Assembly: GCA_030220185.1 (NCBI GenBank)
Contig: JASPKZ010007528.1
Coordinates: forward strand, 633,001-697,000
Reading direction: 5' to 3'
DNA: 64,000 bases
Origin: Diploptera punctata
Lineage: Eukaryota; Arthropoda; Insecta; Blattodea; Blaberidae
The position numbers and the translations under genes were made by a program. Numbering within the stretch: position 1 is the stretch's first letter; each line of letters opens with the position of its first letter. The notes under the pieces are model-generated. The model searched no databases and was not told the DNA's origin. It saw only the letters and a list, made by a program, of their open reading frames with translations. This document shows, one piece after another, positions 20,871 through 32,157 of the stretch.

Positions 20871-21574
20871 AACAAGCACGTGGTTAAGTGTGATTTTATT
20901 GGCCACTCTTATCTGTGGCTCTGTGTGAGGGCCAAGAGGAGAAACTTGTCCTCTACTGCCAATAAGAAAATAGTTGAGTGTGAGTGAGCGTCTGCTACAA
21001 CCAATCACTGCTCTTGACGCCGCTAGTATGTTTTGAGATTGCTGCGATGTTGTTGGCTGTATTTCTGTTAACCACATGGCTTCAGTTGCACTACAGAGTG
21101 TGTTTGTTTGCTGTTTCACTCTTGTGATTAACTGTTAACAGTATAGCTTCAGTCCAGTATTGTTTTAATATGACGAGTGGCTCATCTGAATCGGCTCTTA
21201 TACGAGTCAAAGCCGAGAATTTATTAATCGGTTGTGTTGAGGCAGAAAATCATATATATGAAGATTGTGGCGTCTTTCCTCTTGATTAACAACGATTAAG
21301 GTAAGATTTTTATTTTAACGATAGATGAGAAGGTTTTTGTATAAATAAAAAATTATGTTCTTTATGCATTTAACATTGTTTTGAAGTGATGTATGGAATT
21401 GTTTTTTTGTGAATTTATTAGAATTGTGAATATTTTCAAGAATAGTGTGTTCGTAGCAATAAATGAGAAATCTCATATTTTTATTTTCATTTTCAATTTT
21501 GCATAATAAAATGAGCATTTATTTCTAATCTTTATGTTCTAGATAAACAGAAAGTGCTATGATTTAATATTCGC
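20871..21574. other. Intron DNA, no feature recognised
   Basis: No repeat family seen elsewhere in the window, no RNA gene and no exon-like stretch. Confidence 0.4.
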
Positions 21575-22095
21575 GTGGTACATAAAGCGGCCCTCCATGG
21601 TATCTTTACCTTGTCGTGGTGGAGTGGCCTGCATGCTTAAATGATCCAGAGAACTATGCCGGCGGTAGCATTGCTGCCGATAGGGTTACCCATGCCGAAC
21701 TGGTCGAAGGTGATAAGCCAGACGGAAAAAGTACCTTGGTTGAAAGAGTGACAATCTTTCACCGTAAAAATACAACCGTCAAGAAATGCAGACATGGGTT
21801 CAACTGGGGTAACATTTTCTAGAGGTGAAATAGTCCCCCATTCGGTTCTCCGGGCAGGGACTACTTCAGGGAACCCATGCCAAAGGCTCAAAAGGAAAGC
21901 CAGAGGGAAAAAGCCCAGTTGGTAGACCAAGAATGAGGTGGGAGAACAACATTAACTATGATTTGAGGGAAGTAGATTATACAGGGAATGATTGGAAAGC
22001 ATTAGCTCAAGATAGGGATGTATGGAGAGCTTATGTCCGTGTGGCCATGAACCTATGGGTTTGATAGTGTCAGTGAGTAAGTAAGTAAGTAATAA
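21575..22095 (+). repeat. Composite LINE-tail repeat
   Basis: The 5' part, starting near GTATCTTTACCTTGTCGTGG, is GC-richer and open (NDPENYAGGSIAADRVTHAE). It is joined to the common LINE tail (GRPRMRWENN, LREVDYT, WKALAQDRDVWRAYV) and a (GTAA)n end at 22078-22090. It may be a complete short non-autonomous element that borrowed a LINE 3' end. Confidence 0.6.
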
Positions 22096-22099
22096 TTAA

Positions 22100-22620
22100 A
22101 TGAATCGTGATTTTTTCTTACCTCATACATCTATGTTTCTTTAAACACAGCACTGCAGTATCGGCGACACTTTGTCGTCATCGTTAGCTGTTTTCACAAC
22201 TGTCAATTTTTTCTCCTTTTTGCCGGTAATTATCTAGACTGCCATCTGGTGTTCTTTTGAAGGAATTCCTCTTCAAACTGCCATCTGGTGTTATTTTGAA
22301 TGAATCATTTCCTAAACTGCTATCTGTTCTTCAAAAATACAACAGATAGCAGTTTAGGAAATGATTCATTCAAAATAACACCAGATGGCAGTTTGAAGAG
22401 GAATTCCTTCAAAAGAACACCAGATGGCAGTCTAGATAATTACCGGCAAAAAGGAGAAAAAATTGACAGTCGTGAAAACAGCTGACGATGATGACAAAGT
22501 GTCGCCGATACTGCAGTGCTGTGTTTAAAGAAACATAGATGTATGAGGTAAGAAAAAATCACGATTAATTTAATTATTATTAATTGAACCTCATAATGTT
22601 AAAAATTCCCAAATTTAATA
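22100..22620. mobile_element. Palindromic PLE, GATA-type hammerhead
   Basis: Inverted arms meet at about 22335. Both arms hold the end of the PLE frame with repeated CCATCTGGTGTT (TPDGS-like) units. The outer ends read ACCTCATACATCTATG and its complement, then GAACCTCATAATG. The hammerhead-like cores (plus at about 22480, minus at about 22190) have GATAC in place of GAAAC before the palindrome ACTGCAGT. Confidence 0.75.
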
Positions 22621-22994
22621 TATAAAAGTAAGTAAGTACGGTACATAAAGCGGCCCCTGCCACTGAATATCCATATTGGCAACATGTCGTCAAAATATGT
22701 CGTAGACTGGGCGGCTGCACTATAATGACATCGTTGTCCAGTGGCATAGATGAAAATATAATTCCCTGATCAATCTACATTTTTCATAATGTAACTATGT
22801 ATGAACAAAATTATCACAAAAAAATAATAACGTAATAAAACACAATATAATGTATGAAAAAATGCAATGGTGAACAGTAAGTATACATTTATCATCATCA
22901 TCCTTCACAGATTAGATCCTATTCCGATCTCACATCTGTTCAGCCCAACACTTTTTTGGTCCGTCGTCTTATAATTCCATCTGGCTTACTCGTG

Positions 22995-23640
22995 TGAGAC
23001 TTTTGAGAAAGATTGTTTTAGGTGGTGGGTTTCCAGCCCGACACACAACCCCCAACCTGGAGGACCGGAGGTTTTCTGTTAAGGAAACAGAAGGTTATAC
23101 GGAGATTTAGATCTGCTGAAACGAGATATCTTCGGAGGACTGCGGGATACACACTACTAGATCACAAAAAAAATGAAGACATCTTAGAAGAATTACAATT
23201 GGAACCTTTAGAAAACAAAATTTCTGATTATAAGTCAAGATGGATGCAACATGTTCATTGAATGGAAGATCACAGGATACCCAAACAAATGTTAAGCTAT
23301 CATGATCTTGAAGAAGATTTTCTGGCTGTAGGCCGTGGTTGTGAGGCTTGTAGTTCCCCGACGTTTTGCCAGAGACTGCATCTGGCATCCTCAAGGGTTG
23401 TCTTGATACTCAGTCAGTTTCAAGACAACCCTTGCAGATGCCAGATGCAGTCTCTGGCGAAAAGTCGGGGAACTACAAGCCTCACGACCACGGCCTACAG
23501 CCCGAAAATCTTCTTCAAGATCATGATAGCAACTCTGGCCGTGAAAGTCTACGTGAATACATTAAGCTATCAACCTGCAGGAAGAAGAAGACCAGGACGT
23601 CCACTCAAAAGACTTTTGGATTGTGTTTCTCTTGAGGCCA
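22995..23640 (+). pseudogene. LINE C-terminal fragment split by a palindrome
   Basis: The left part encodes VIRRFRSAETRYLRRTAGY, then LENKISDYKSRWMQHV. The right part encodes AGRRRPGRPLKRLLDC. They were one sequence: TTAAGCTATCA occurs at 23292-23302 and again at 23562-23572, bracketing the inserted element. This lies in the intron just before exon 4. Confidence 0.75.
23303..23561. mobile_element. Palindromic hammerhead element with 11 bp target duplication
   Basis: Arms contain GCCAGAGACTGCATCTGGC and its inverse, GATCATGATAGC and CGGCCTACAGCC. Both hammerhead cores are decayed (AAAAC for GAAAC in one arm; GAAAAGTC in the other). It is the same family as 45797-46032. The sharp boundaries and duplication show that the palindrome is the mobile unit. 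Confidence 0.8.
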
Positions 23641-23711
23641 AAACAGGTCAACAAATGGCCTAAATTCGTGAATGTACTATGATGATGATTCTTGTATTGT
23701 TTTTGTTGCAG

Positions 23712-23909
23712 GTTTGAACTTTTGCAAAGTTTAACAGATAATGGAAAAGATATATTATATTTTGAAGAGGAAGTGGGTCCTTTCTTGTTATACTGGATGC
23801 CTGCTGTTACCGGTGTCGCACGTACAAAAGAATTTCTTTCCATGTTTGTAAATGTCATTAAATTCAACGCGGCTTACATCGATGAAGATGTGATAGCTGG
23901 TGTAGTACA
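23712..23909 (+). CDS. TSC2: Tuberin exon 4
   Basis: Acceptor TTGTTGCAG. Translation from phase 2: R, then FELLQSLTDNGKDILYFEEE VGPFLLYWM, KEFLSMFVNVIKFNAAYIDE and DVIAGVVQ. It aligns with vertebrate FKALTDNGRHITYLEEEL ... VNLVKFNSCYLDE. It continues the TSC1-binding alpha-solenoid. The donor is GTAAGT at 23910 (phase 2). Confidence 0.95.
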
Positions 23910-23989
23910 GTAAGTACATTTTTTTTGGATGATTACCGTATTCTATCGCGTAAGTTGCGCACTTGGCCACTGAAAAATTGTGGAGCGTA

Positions 23990-25160
23990 AAATATGTGGA
24001 TTTTTAAAATTAGAGGTCGTGCTCTGAGTTATCTCAATTGTAGTAGGTTGCTTAGTATGATTTGGGAAATAGAAGCTCTTCCAGATGAATGGAAAGAATC
24101 CATTATCGTACCAATTTATAAGAAAGGAGATAAAACTGATTGCAACAACTACAGGGGCATCTCATTACTTTCAACTTCATACAAAATTCTAACAAATATA
24201 TTAGTAAGCAGACTTAGTCCCTGTATTGATGACATTCTAGGAGATCATCAATGTGGATTTAGAAGAAACAGGTCTACAACAGATCAGATTTTTAGTATAA
24301 GACAGATTTTAAAGAAGAAATGGGAATATAATGGTACTGCACATCAACTGTATGTAGACTTCAAAAAAAGCATACGATTCAGTTAAGAGGGAGAAGTTAT
24401 ATAGTATCCTGCTGGAGTTCGGAATTCCTAAAAAGTTAGTTGGACTTATACAAATGTGTCTAAACGGCAAAAAGAGTAGGGTGCGTGTAGGCAAACAGTT
24501 TTCAGACACTTTTGAAATCCATAATGGGTTGAAGCAAGGAGATGCACTATCTTCTCTACAATTTAATTTTGTACTAGAGCATGCCATCAAATCTCTAGAG
24601 GATGAAGAAGGCCTACAACTCAATGCTATTAATAATCTGTTAGTTTATGCTGATGATGTAGTACTATTGGGCGATAGCGAGGAGATACTAAAGGACAACA
24701 TGCACACACTATTGAGTAACACTAAGAAATTAGGGCTGGAAGTAAATATAAAGTAAAGTAATCCCACTACAGGCCTCAGGAGGCCCTTGGGGTAGTAGGA
24801 GGTTAAGGCTCCCACTTTTTCTGGACAATCGGCACATGATGTCAGCAGGGTTGTCAGCCCTGCGTGACGGCCGCCTTCACCCCCAGAACAAGCATCTAGT
24901 ACTCATTTCCGTTAGAGGCTGAGTCGACCCCAGGGCCATAGTGCCTCCAAAAGGTTTGGGTCAGTTTAAAAATCCTGACCCCACCGGGACTTGAACCCTC
25001 GACCTTCCGGCTTGTAGTGCAGTGTCTTAACCACTACGCTACGGCGTACCCCCCAGGAAGTAAATATCAATAAAACTAAATATATGGTCACATGTAGAAA
25101 TACATTATATAATGGAAATGAACAGCTAATGACAAATGAGGGAAATTTTGAAGAAGTGGC
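23990..25160 (+). pseudogene. RTE-like retrotransposon, more complete copy
   Basis: Contains WKESIIVPIYKKGDKTDCNN, YRGISLLSTSYKILTNIL, CGFRRNRSTTDQIF, HNGLKQGDALSSLQFNFVLE and LVYADDVVL. An extra A in the A-run near 24363 shifts the frame between the fingers and palm. The element is interrupted by a SINE D copy (24756-25055) and cut at 25159 by SINE B. It is closely similar to 10782-11300, so the family spread fairly recently. Confidence 0.85.
24756..25055 (-). repeat. SINE family D inserted into the RTE copy
   Basis: The minus strand reads GTAGCGTAGTGGTTAAGACA, then AGGGTTCAAGTCCCGG (B box), GTCAGGATTTTTAAACTGACC, GAGTACTAGATGCTTGTTC and a 3' end CCTACTACCCCAAGGGCC. GGAAGTAAATAT flanks both sides, a target duplication of the interrupted RT text. 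Other copies: 49546-49735 and about 63240-63430. Confidence 0.85.
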
Positions 25161-25356
25161 TTTTTTATTCAGGCTTAAGGATCTCTTACGAGCCTGAAAA
25201 TCTTCAGACTTAGGACCCATGGCTTAAAGTCCCTCTCAGAGGACTTGCTCCTTGGATTTTTCCATCCTAAAAAATCCATCGACCCTGGCCGAGTTTGAAT
25301 CTGCGACCCTCATGACCAGAGGCAAGGAACATAACCACTAGTCCGCTGCGGCCAGG
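25159..25356 (-). repeat. SINE family B copy
   Basis: The reverse complement of the 19336-19740 head and body: GCAGCGGACTAGTGGTTATG and GGACTTGCTCCTTGG in inverse orientation. Confidence 0.75.
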
Positions 25357-25477
25357 TATCCAATATATTTGAAACTAAATTTAATTTGTGAAGTCTGTGG
25401 CCATATCCTCAATCTGCATGTGGCTTATTGTGTATTATAAATTGTTAAACCTATTCAGAAGATGTGTGTACTTTCAG

Positions 25478-25652
25478 AAACACGTGTTTTCTCTGCTGTT
25501 GGAGTAACTCCGAGCAAGTTGTGTTAACATGTCTACAAGTTCTTGATACTGTTGTCTGCTACAGCACTCTGCCTCCTGAATCTCTGCACACCTTCATCTG
25601 TGCCCTTTGTCGCACTGTTAACATCGAAGCTTATTGTCAAAGTAGTTGGAAG
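25478..25652 (+). CDS. TSC2: Tuberin exon 5
   Basis: Acceptor CTTTCAG. Encodes (Q)NTCFLCCWSNSEQVV, LTCLQVLDTVVCYSTLPPES, LHTFICALCRTVNIEAYC and QSSWK. It matches vertebrate SLQVLDAVVCYNCLPAESL ... LCRTINVKELCEPCWK. The VCY and LCRT blocks are among the best conserved in the family. Phase 2 in, phase 0 out, donor GTAAGT. Confidence 0.96.
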
Positions 25653-25692
25653 GTAAGTTTAATGATAGATTACAAACTTGAATTGGAAATAT

Positions 25693-25830
25693 TGTTTAGT
25701 TGTTTCTTAACTCACCTCACACTTCTTAACTCCCAAGCAGACTCGAGTTTCTTCACTTCATTTGTGACATTCTCAATGCTGTATTACGTTCACAACTGAT
25801 GTCCAACGGCCTCCTCTCCTGCAGGAGTCT
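25693..25830 (-). mobile_element. PLE end fragment, U3-A8 hammerhead
   Basis: One arm only: CTCACCTCACACTTCTTAAC, then on the minus strand AGCA, TTGAGAA (25776-25770), extra T, stem II, GAAA, palindrome ACTCGAGT (25748-25741), C17, TGCT. Stem I AGCA/TGCT is intact. The stem II base is weakened (TGAA for TGAC). The rest of the element is lost. Confidence 0.7.
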
Positions 25831-25974
25831 TAGGAAGCCCCGTCAAGAAGAGAATTCGTGAAATCACAAAAACTGAAATTGACAATTTTGATTGAGAAGC
25901 AGATAGTGTTAAGTTTGTATATTCTCAGTTTGAAGGATATTCTCGATGTTATAATGCAATAGTTTAACAAAATG

Positions 25975-26310
25975 TCCCGTGCCTTAGCCAGTGGTTAAGG
26001 CAGGAAGCCTTGGCGCAGAACTACGGGACTTGCACTGGTTTGAGTCCCCATGGGGGAAGACATTTTCTCATGGTATTTTGGCCAGTATGGGACCGGTGCC
26101 CACCCAGCACCGTGAGGCATTTGGGTAGCTACAATAAGTAGCGGCTCCAGGTTGAGAAAACCAGCTATAACGGCTGGGGGACTCGACATGCTGACCACAT
26201 GTCACCCCTACACTGGCTGGATGATCATCTACCTCTGCAATTGACAGATGTGGATGTGAGGCCAGTAGCCAGCTGGTAGGCTAAGGGCCTTCTAGGCCTG
26301 TCGCACCAGG
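25975..26310 (+). repeat. SINE family A, full length
   Basis: Starts CCCGTGCCTTAGCCAGTGG, has the D-arm-like GTGGTTAAGGCAGG, a CTGGTTTGAGTCCCC B box, the body GTATTTTGGCCAGTATGGG and the end CTAGGCCTGTCGCACC. The tRNA head is Leu/Ser-like in its D arm, but the anticodon is not readable. Confidence 0.85.
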
Positions 26311-26449
26311 AGTAATAAGTTTAACAAAATCCAAAAAGAAAAATATACCATCTGCATATTGAAAAGAAAACAAGTAAAATGAAAGCAATGTTACAATATT
26401 TATTAAGTTTCAAAAGTTTTGAATATGCACTGATACAAACTATTAATCA

Positions 26450-27035
26450 CTTAGGGCCGCACGCAAATACATTAGTCTCTACTCAAATTACTTCCAATCA
26501 CCGGTGAGCTGACTTTCCGTGAGCAAGTGCAAAGATCGAATTAGCTACCCACTAACTGGTCATGCATGAAAGTCGTCGTTTTCGTAATATTGGCAAGAAA
26601 TTACCCAGAATTCTCAGTGATAAAACCACTTCCGTTATTTTTGTCTGCTAGAGGAATGCATTTACGCTTGCATCCCGCAAATAATACTGTATACGATGAC
26701 GTCTGCATCACACGATATTACACCGATTTTCCTGTTCTTCCAGTTGAATTCTTTGGTAGACTCTATCAAATTTCTCTTCTCCGCGTATACCGAAAACATG
26801 ATCGAAGTCTTCAAGGTCCGACATCTTGGATAAAGCAGCAAGGTTTCAAACTACATCGGTTCCCATCGGGTTGCTCACGATTCGTTCTCTGCAAAGTCAC
26901 CTCGCCAGGTAGCTTAAGAATTTTGACAGTTATTATCGCATGAACAGATTTTTGAGTACGCAAAAACATCTTTGGATGCAACTTTCTCAGCAGAGAAGGA
27001 CTTTTACGGTCTAATGCATTTATAGATACGATCCT
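26450..27035 (-). mobile_element. Harbinger-like element copy
   Basis: TTAGGGCCGCACGCAAATAC at the left end. The interior on the minus strand matches 18011-18612 (DFDHVF and EEFDRVYQRIQLEEQ-like text, with stops). Confidence 0.6.
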
Positions 27036-27140
27036 TAATGTCTACATCCGTGGAGGGTGCATCTGGTCTTATAAACTGTCTTCCACTGGCATCAAACAAC
27101 AGCAATAATAACATCTAACGAAAAGCTGAAAACAGACTTG

Positions 27141-27780
27141 TTAATGCTCAATGAACAGATCATTGTTTTCCGATCTATGGCTGGTTATGGATGGTGGTTG
27201 GATCATCGCTCTACCTTCATCATCATCATCTGGTATCATGGCAGCTGCTGCTGTCTTCCGGAAACCAAATGCCATTCCTCTCTGTCCATCCATTGATCTT
27301 CCCCTATTCTTCTGATATTCATAGCTGCTTGTACTCCTTCTATCCAAGTTTTCTTTGGTCTTCCTCCTTTCCATTGGGATCCATTCCATAACAATTTTTG
27401 GCAATCTTTGCTCTGGCATTCTTTTGACATGGCCATGCCACTGTAATCTTTTCTTTTTTGTAATGTCTATGATGTCCGGCTCCTCTTGTACACCCATAAT
27501 TTCCCTTATTTCTTTATTTCGTATTCTATCCATTCTAGGTTTTCCAGCTGATCTTCTTAAAACATCCATTTCTGTACTTAAAACTCTTTTCATTTCCCTG
27601 GTACGAATTTGCCAGACTTCAGCACCATATGTTAAAATGCTCTGAATTATGGTTTGATATATTTGTAATTTTCTATTTTTTGTAATAATTTTGCTCCACC
27701 AAACAGAGTTTAAAGCATTTATTGCTTGTTTTGTTTGTGCGATTATATTTTTAATTTCCACTGTGTTACCGCCTGAATGG
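27141..27780 (-). pseudogene. LINE C-terminal fragment, open frame
   Basis: 206 codons remain open: AINALNSVWWSKIITKN, YQTIIQSILTYGAEVWQI, MDVLRRSAGKPRMDRIRN and KKKRLQWHGHVKRMPEQRLP. These are the post-palm thumb and tail of an insect LINE. The RT palm is missing. The (ATC)n run near 27220-27235 marks the 3' end. This copy is younger than most, since few stops have accumulated. Confidence 0.8.
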
Positions 27781-28034
27781 TCTATTTTTGTTCCTAAATT
27801 TCTACCTTCAACTTAGAAATAATATCTATGGCCTGAAGAGGGCATTTAAGTCCCTAAAGCAGCCAGAAGAGACAGGCCTCGGACCCTGTTTGTTGATTCT
27901 ACTTGGCAGAGTGTAAACTCGACGGGCCGGGGGACAATGAGAATGGGTAGAACCCCATGTCCATCACTAGACCAAACACACTGTAATCCTGTGAGATAAT
28001 CCGTGTACCAAGATGTTGTGATAATTGATTTCAG

Positions 28035-28235
28035 GTGATGCGTAATGTGTTAGGGACACACATGGGTCACTCAGCTCTATACACAATGTGTCGTATTCTT
28101 CAAGATCCTGGTGCATCGCAGGACGTGTGTCTGTTACGTGGAGCTGTGTTCCATGTGAACATGGGACTCTGGGGCACTAAGAAAGTCACAACTTTAAGAT
28201 GTACACCTACGTCTGTCCTTCCTTCATTTCTAAGG
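28035..28235 (+). CDS. TSC2: Tuberin exon 6
   Basis: Acceptor GATTTCAG. Encodes VMRNVLGTHMGHSALYTMCR, ILQDPGASQDVCLLRGAVFH, VNMGLWGTKKVTTLRCTPTS and VLPSFLR. It matches vertebrate LMRNLLGTHLGHSAIYNMC ... LLRGAVFFVGMALWG ... SPTSVLPSFY. Exactly 67 codons, phase 0 at both ends, donor GTAACC. It lies in the N-terminal tuberin domain, which contacts TSC1. Confidence 0.97.
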
Positions 28236-29500
28236 GTAACCACAATTGAATCGCTGAGTTGAAAACAGGGATGAAACTCCAAATAACATACTTTTGATAA
28301 AAACTAAATAATTTCTTACAGTTTGCATTGTAAATTTTTGATCAATTACAGTATTGATCCTCTGCTAACACAGAATGCAAATATAGCAAGAATTCATTAT
28401 TTCTGTGATGCATATGTGTTTTATCACTCTTTGAAAACAGTGGAGTTTGTTCCCTTTTCAACTCAGCGATTCAGTTTATATTGAAATTAATGTTGGGAAG
28501 TAAACATTATGAGATAATAATCATTTAAAATTTATCGGAGATAAGATTTTTTGAAAACTTGCACTTTCGTCGACCCTTCTTGTCCCTTAATCCAGAAGAG
28601 TAGTTACCATATTTGGATCTTTACTGGCCTAGAGAGAGAGAGAGAGAGAATCTACTAATGTATTTAGCTATCGTAATAGTAGCGTCCAGTTCATAAATGT
28701 AAGTGCTGTCAATTTTACTTTGCCCGGGCCCATCAGAGACAAAGATTGATTCATCTTTCCTGTGTAGATTTAATAACATATATTAATTATTAACAAGAAT
28801 TCTTAAACACACTGTAGTAATTTATATGACTCGGATTTAACTCAGTATAATGTTTACAATCATGAAAGCTAGAAGGGAGAGGGGAGCTAAAATAACCTTG
28901 AGAAAGCTTGTATATAGGCAGCAATAGCATAGCTAACAAACACAGTAATTAAACATTCTTGTTTACTTAAAATCAAATTTAATATTCCAGTTATTAGTCT
29001 GGTGTTGAAATATAAGAAAAAAATGCTTAAACAGAAATAACTCTTGACCATTACAAAACTTTAAAGAAAACATGAATACATAAATATAAATCAATCAACC
29101 TGGTCATTACTTGAATCCAGTTTTGTGGACAATACAGAAATAATAAGAAAAATGACAATATTTACTCACACAAGCACTCATGCATACATTTTAGTCCAGC
29201 CGAGGGTTAGGGTCCATACCCCAGATACCCTACCCTGGCTTACCGAACCAAAAACCAAAACAACACAGCTCTCCTCGAGCTGACTGACGCTGACAAAATA
29301 ACTCAATGATGAATGAATGACCCTGTTTACAACTTGCTTCACTATTTGAGTGTTCAGAGGAAGAGGGGAAGTTGCGCACTTACAGACAGTGCAGAGGGAA
29401 GGGGTAGGAAGGTTAGTGGGAGTAAACACAAAGAGGAAGGAAATTGGCACAGTTTATAAATCTCACTGAAGAGGGAGGATAACAGTACATAGATGTCACG
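28236..29500. other. Intron DNA, no feature recognised
   Basis: Mostly AT-rich, with an (AG)n run at about 28633-28650. No exon, SINE or PLE motif was seen up to the hammerhead-like palindrome at 29500. Confidence 0.5.
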
Positions 29501-29945
29501 TACCGAAATAATACTTTCGGTACAAACTCAGTTCATAAATTTTGTGCTTTTCACAAAACCATGGTTTCAAATAAAGTCTGATCCATCTTCAGTCATAACT
29601 GCAATTGAGTTTACACTGAAGATGGACGAGACTTTATCTAAAACCATGGTCTTGTGAAAAGCACAATAGTTATGAGAGGTGAGTTAAAAAAAAAATATTT
29701 TCTCTGATGAATTTTAAACCACAATTAAATATGGTTGATTGTTAACACTCAAACATATTGAAGTTACAGTAAAGAGAAAAAATATCTGAAAATAGTGAGT
29801 CGTGAAATCTTACCTAATAACTCCGTTATGTTCAAGGACGGTACTGCAGTTTCAAGACGCATTCCTCTCAGGTTGAAGATGAAAGGGATGCCTGTTGAAA
29901 CTGCAGTGCTATGTTCGTAGATCACAGAGTTATGAGGTTCATGGT
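29500..29945. mobile_element. Two decayed hammerhead palindromes
   Basis: At 29500-29700, inverted copies carry CTGAAGA, then ACCATGGT as the palindrome following GAAA (minus, 29568-29558) or AAAA (plus); stem II is poorly paired. At 29790-29945 a second one has TTGAAGA and GAAACTGCAGTG. Both end in GAGGTGAG- or GAGGTTC-like sequence. Confidence 0.55.
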
Positions 29946-30500
29946 TACACAGATATAAGCTCTCCATACATCCCTATCCTGTGCTAATTTTTTCCAATCA
30001 TCCCTTTTATAATCTATCTTCCTCAAATCATAGTTTAATGATATTCTCCCACCACATTCTTGGCCTATCTATTGTGCAAATTCTGGTTTAGACATTAATT
30101 TTTCTCATAAAACAGTAATTTGTCTTTTAATGTAATATATCTATCTATAATGGCGTAGCCCATTGTTGAACCATAACCTCTCCTTTGTAAGCAGTTACTA
30201 GACCAAGTTAATTTTTAGTTACATTATTTGCTCATAGATGTCATGGATGGTATGCAGTCAACACACCGACTCAATGAGACATCTAACAGGCAACTAAAGT
30301 ACAGTAAAACCTCTCTTAGCCGGAAGCTTTATAAGAAGGGAACCTATAGTGATGGAAAAAATCTCCAGAACGGTACGATTTTATATGTAAAATCTTTCTT
30401 TATAAGCCGGAAACATTCATAACACAGAAACAGAACGGTTTTTAAAGTACCAATAGTTAATTTTTACCTCAGTAAGACGGAAAATTATTCTTAAGCACAA
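29946..30500. other. Intron DNA with a LINE-tail scrap
   Basis: A short minus-strand LINE tail (CTCTCCATACATCCCTATCC, about 29955-30065) and then unclassified AT-rich sequence. Confidence 0.45.
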
Positions 30501-30509
30501 ATTATATTT

Positions 30510-30675
30510 GAAAAGAAAAATATACGCCTAGACTGGGGTTTGAACCCAGGACCTTTGACTTTCTATGCCAATGCTCTTCCATCTGAGCTGGAAGAGCACT
30601 GACATAGAAAGTCAAAGGTCCTGGGTTCAAACCCCAGTCTAGGCGTATATTTTTCTTTTCAAATATAATTTGTCC
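30510..30675. repeat. Head-to-head tRNA-like palindrome
   Basis: GCCTAGACTGGGGTTTGAAC at 30527 is mirrored by GTTCAAACCCCAGTCTAGGC at 30628. The arms meet at GCTCTTCCATCTGAGCTGG. Each arm has a B box and a CTATGCCAATGC-like anticodon arm. It is the same family as the 50515-51200 palindrome. Confidence 0.7.
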
Positions 30676-31116
30676 ATCATTAAGGTGTTTAAAAACAAAT
30701 AATATTAATATTCTTAAGCACGTTCTAATTACAGTATTAATGACCACACGTGAAAATTCTGCATATGACGCTACTGCATTATATCGTTTTACCTTCTTGT
30801 GTTGCCATTGTATTGCTGGGATACCCTTGCTTATGTGTGACAGCGGGGAATCCCTTGCTTATCCTTGCCTGCTTATGTAACCTGCGAGGGAGTTGGGAAA
30901 CTCTTCAGTCTTCCTGTAGTTGAGTTCCTTCTTGCTTTTGTGTAAGAAAGTTGTTTTCTATTGCGAAGCAAATTGTGCTGTGTATGCTTGTAATTTGGGA
31001 ACCCTTTATAAGAAGTAAAACTGCCAAGATGGAAATATATTTAAGGAACCGTCATGTTCCTTCATAGACAGGTTTTACTGTATTACTATGACGTTGATGT
31101 CAGTAAATTTTGCTTA
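30676..31116. other. Intron DNA, nothing recognised
   Basis: A locally GC-richer stretch (about 30785-30960) has no open frame longer than 40 codons and no family resemblance to other repeats here. Confidence 0.4.
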
Positions 31117-31320
31117 GAGGCCTCTTTATTCAGGCTTAAGGATCTTTTATGACCCTGAAAATCTTCAGACTCAGGAGCTATGGCTTAAAGTCCTTCCTGG
31201 AGGACTTGCTCCTTGGATTTTTCTGTCCTGAGAAAATTCATCCACCCCGTCGGGTTTGAATCCGTGACCCTCAGAACTAGAGGCAAGGATCATAACCACT
31301 AGTCCACTGCGGCCAAACCT
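31117..31320 (-). repeat. SINE family B copy
   Basis: Inverse of GGACTAGTGGTTATGATCC and of GGACTTTAAGCCATAGC. Truncated as at 25159. Confidence 0.75.
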
Positions 31321-31365
31321 TTTAATGGAAGTCATGAATTTAATATTAAAACATTGATGTCTTAT

Positions 31366-31690
31366 GGTCCACCGCTGTGGTCTCGAGGTAACGTGCTGCC
31401 TTGTCACGCAGTGGGACCGGGTTCGATCCCCGGTCGGGGCAGTTTTTCTGGGTGAGGTTTTTATTGGGGTTTTTCCTCACCTGTAAGACAAATGTCAGGA
31501 AAACTTTAAGGCCCAAACGGTCTCCGAAATCATATGGCCATCATCATCATCATCATCCTTCACACGTGTGGAAAGCAACGGGAAGCTACCACACCTACAC
31601 AGTTCCCTAGTAAAGCTGCAATCATAGCATGAAAATGCTATGATTGCAGTGAAGGACCTGCCTTTGGGCAGAATTACTATGGATGTATGG
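31366..31690 (+). repeat. SINE family C copy
   Basis: GGTCCACCGCTGTGGTCTCG, the B box GGGTTCGATCCCC, a (CAT)n run at about 31540 and the 3' end CTGCCTTTGGGCAGAATTAC. Slightly longer at the 3' end than the 14213 copy. Confidence 0.8.
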
Positions 31691-31912
31691 ATGTCTTATG
31701 TTCTGATAAATACAGAGTAAATTATTCCCATTATATATATTTTCGGTCTGGGCGAGAATTTTTTCTTCAAATATAATTTATGCTTCAGTGAGAAGTGTTA
31801 AATTAACAATAAAAACATCAAATGATTCCCATGTTTGCACGGTTACAGAAACAGTGCTACAATATAACTTTTCTATTTATTAATTTTAAAGCTAAGCCTT
31901 GTTATTTCACAG

Positions 31913-32054
31913 GCGCTGGAAAGCAACCAGTCTGTGGTGACATATGAAGTTATGTTAAGCATTCAACGTCTGGTAACTAAATATGGACTTGAGCTTCAGG
32001 ATCCAGCCTGGGATTTAATTCTCTCCATAATTGAAGCCATTGTCAAGTATACAG
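31913..32054 (+). CDS. TSC2: Tuberin exon 7
   Basis: Acceptor TTATTTCACAG. Encodes ALESNQSVVTYEVMLSIQRL, VTKYGLELQDPAWDLILSII and EAIVKYT, then one base. It matches vertebrate [22 protein letters not shown]...WDILLNIIE. Phase 0 in, phase 1 out, donor GTGGGT. Confidence 0.95.
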
Positions 32055-32157
32055 GTGGGTACGCCCCAACCAATCATGTTTCAATGAATTTTGTTTTACA
32101 ACCAATGAAAGTTGTGTTTCATCTTGCTCTTTATCTTTATTTGAGTTGTGTTTTTTG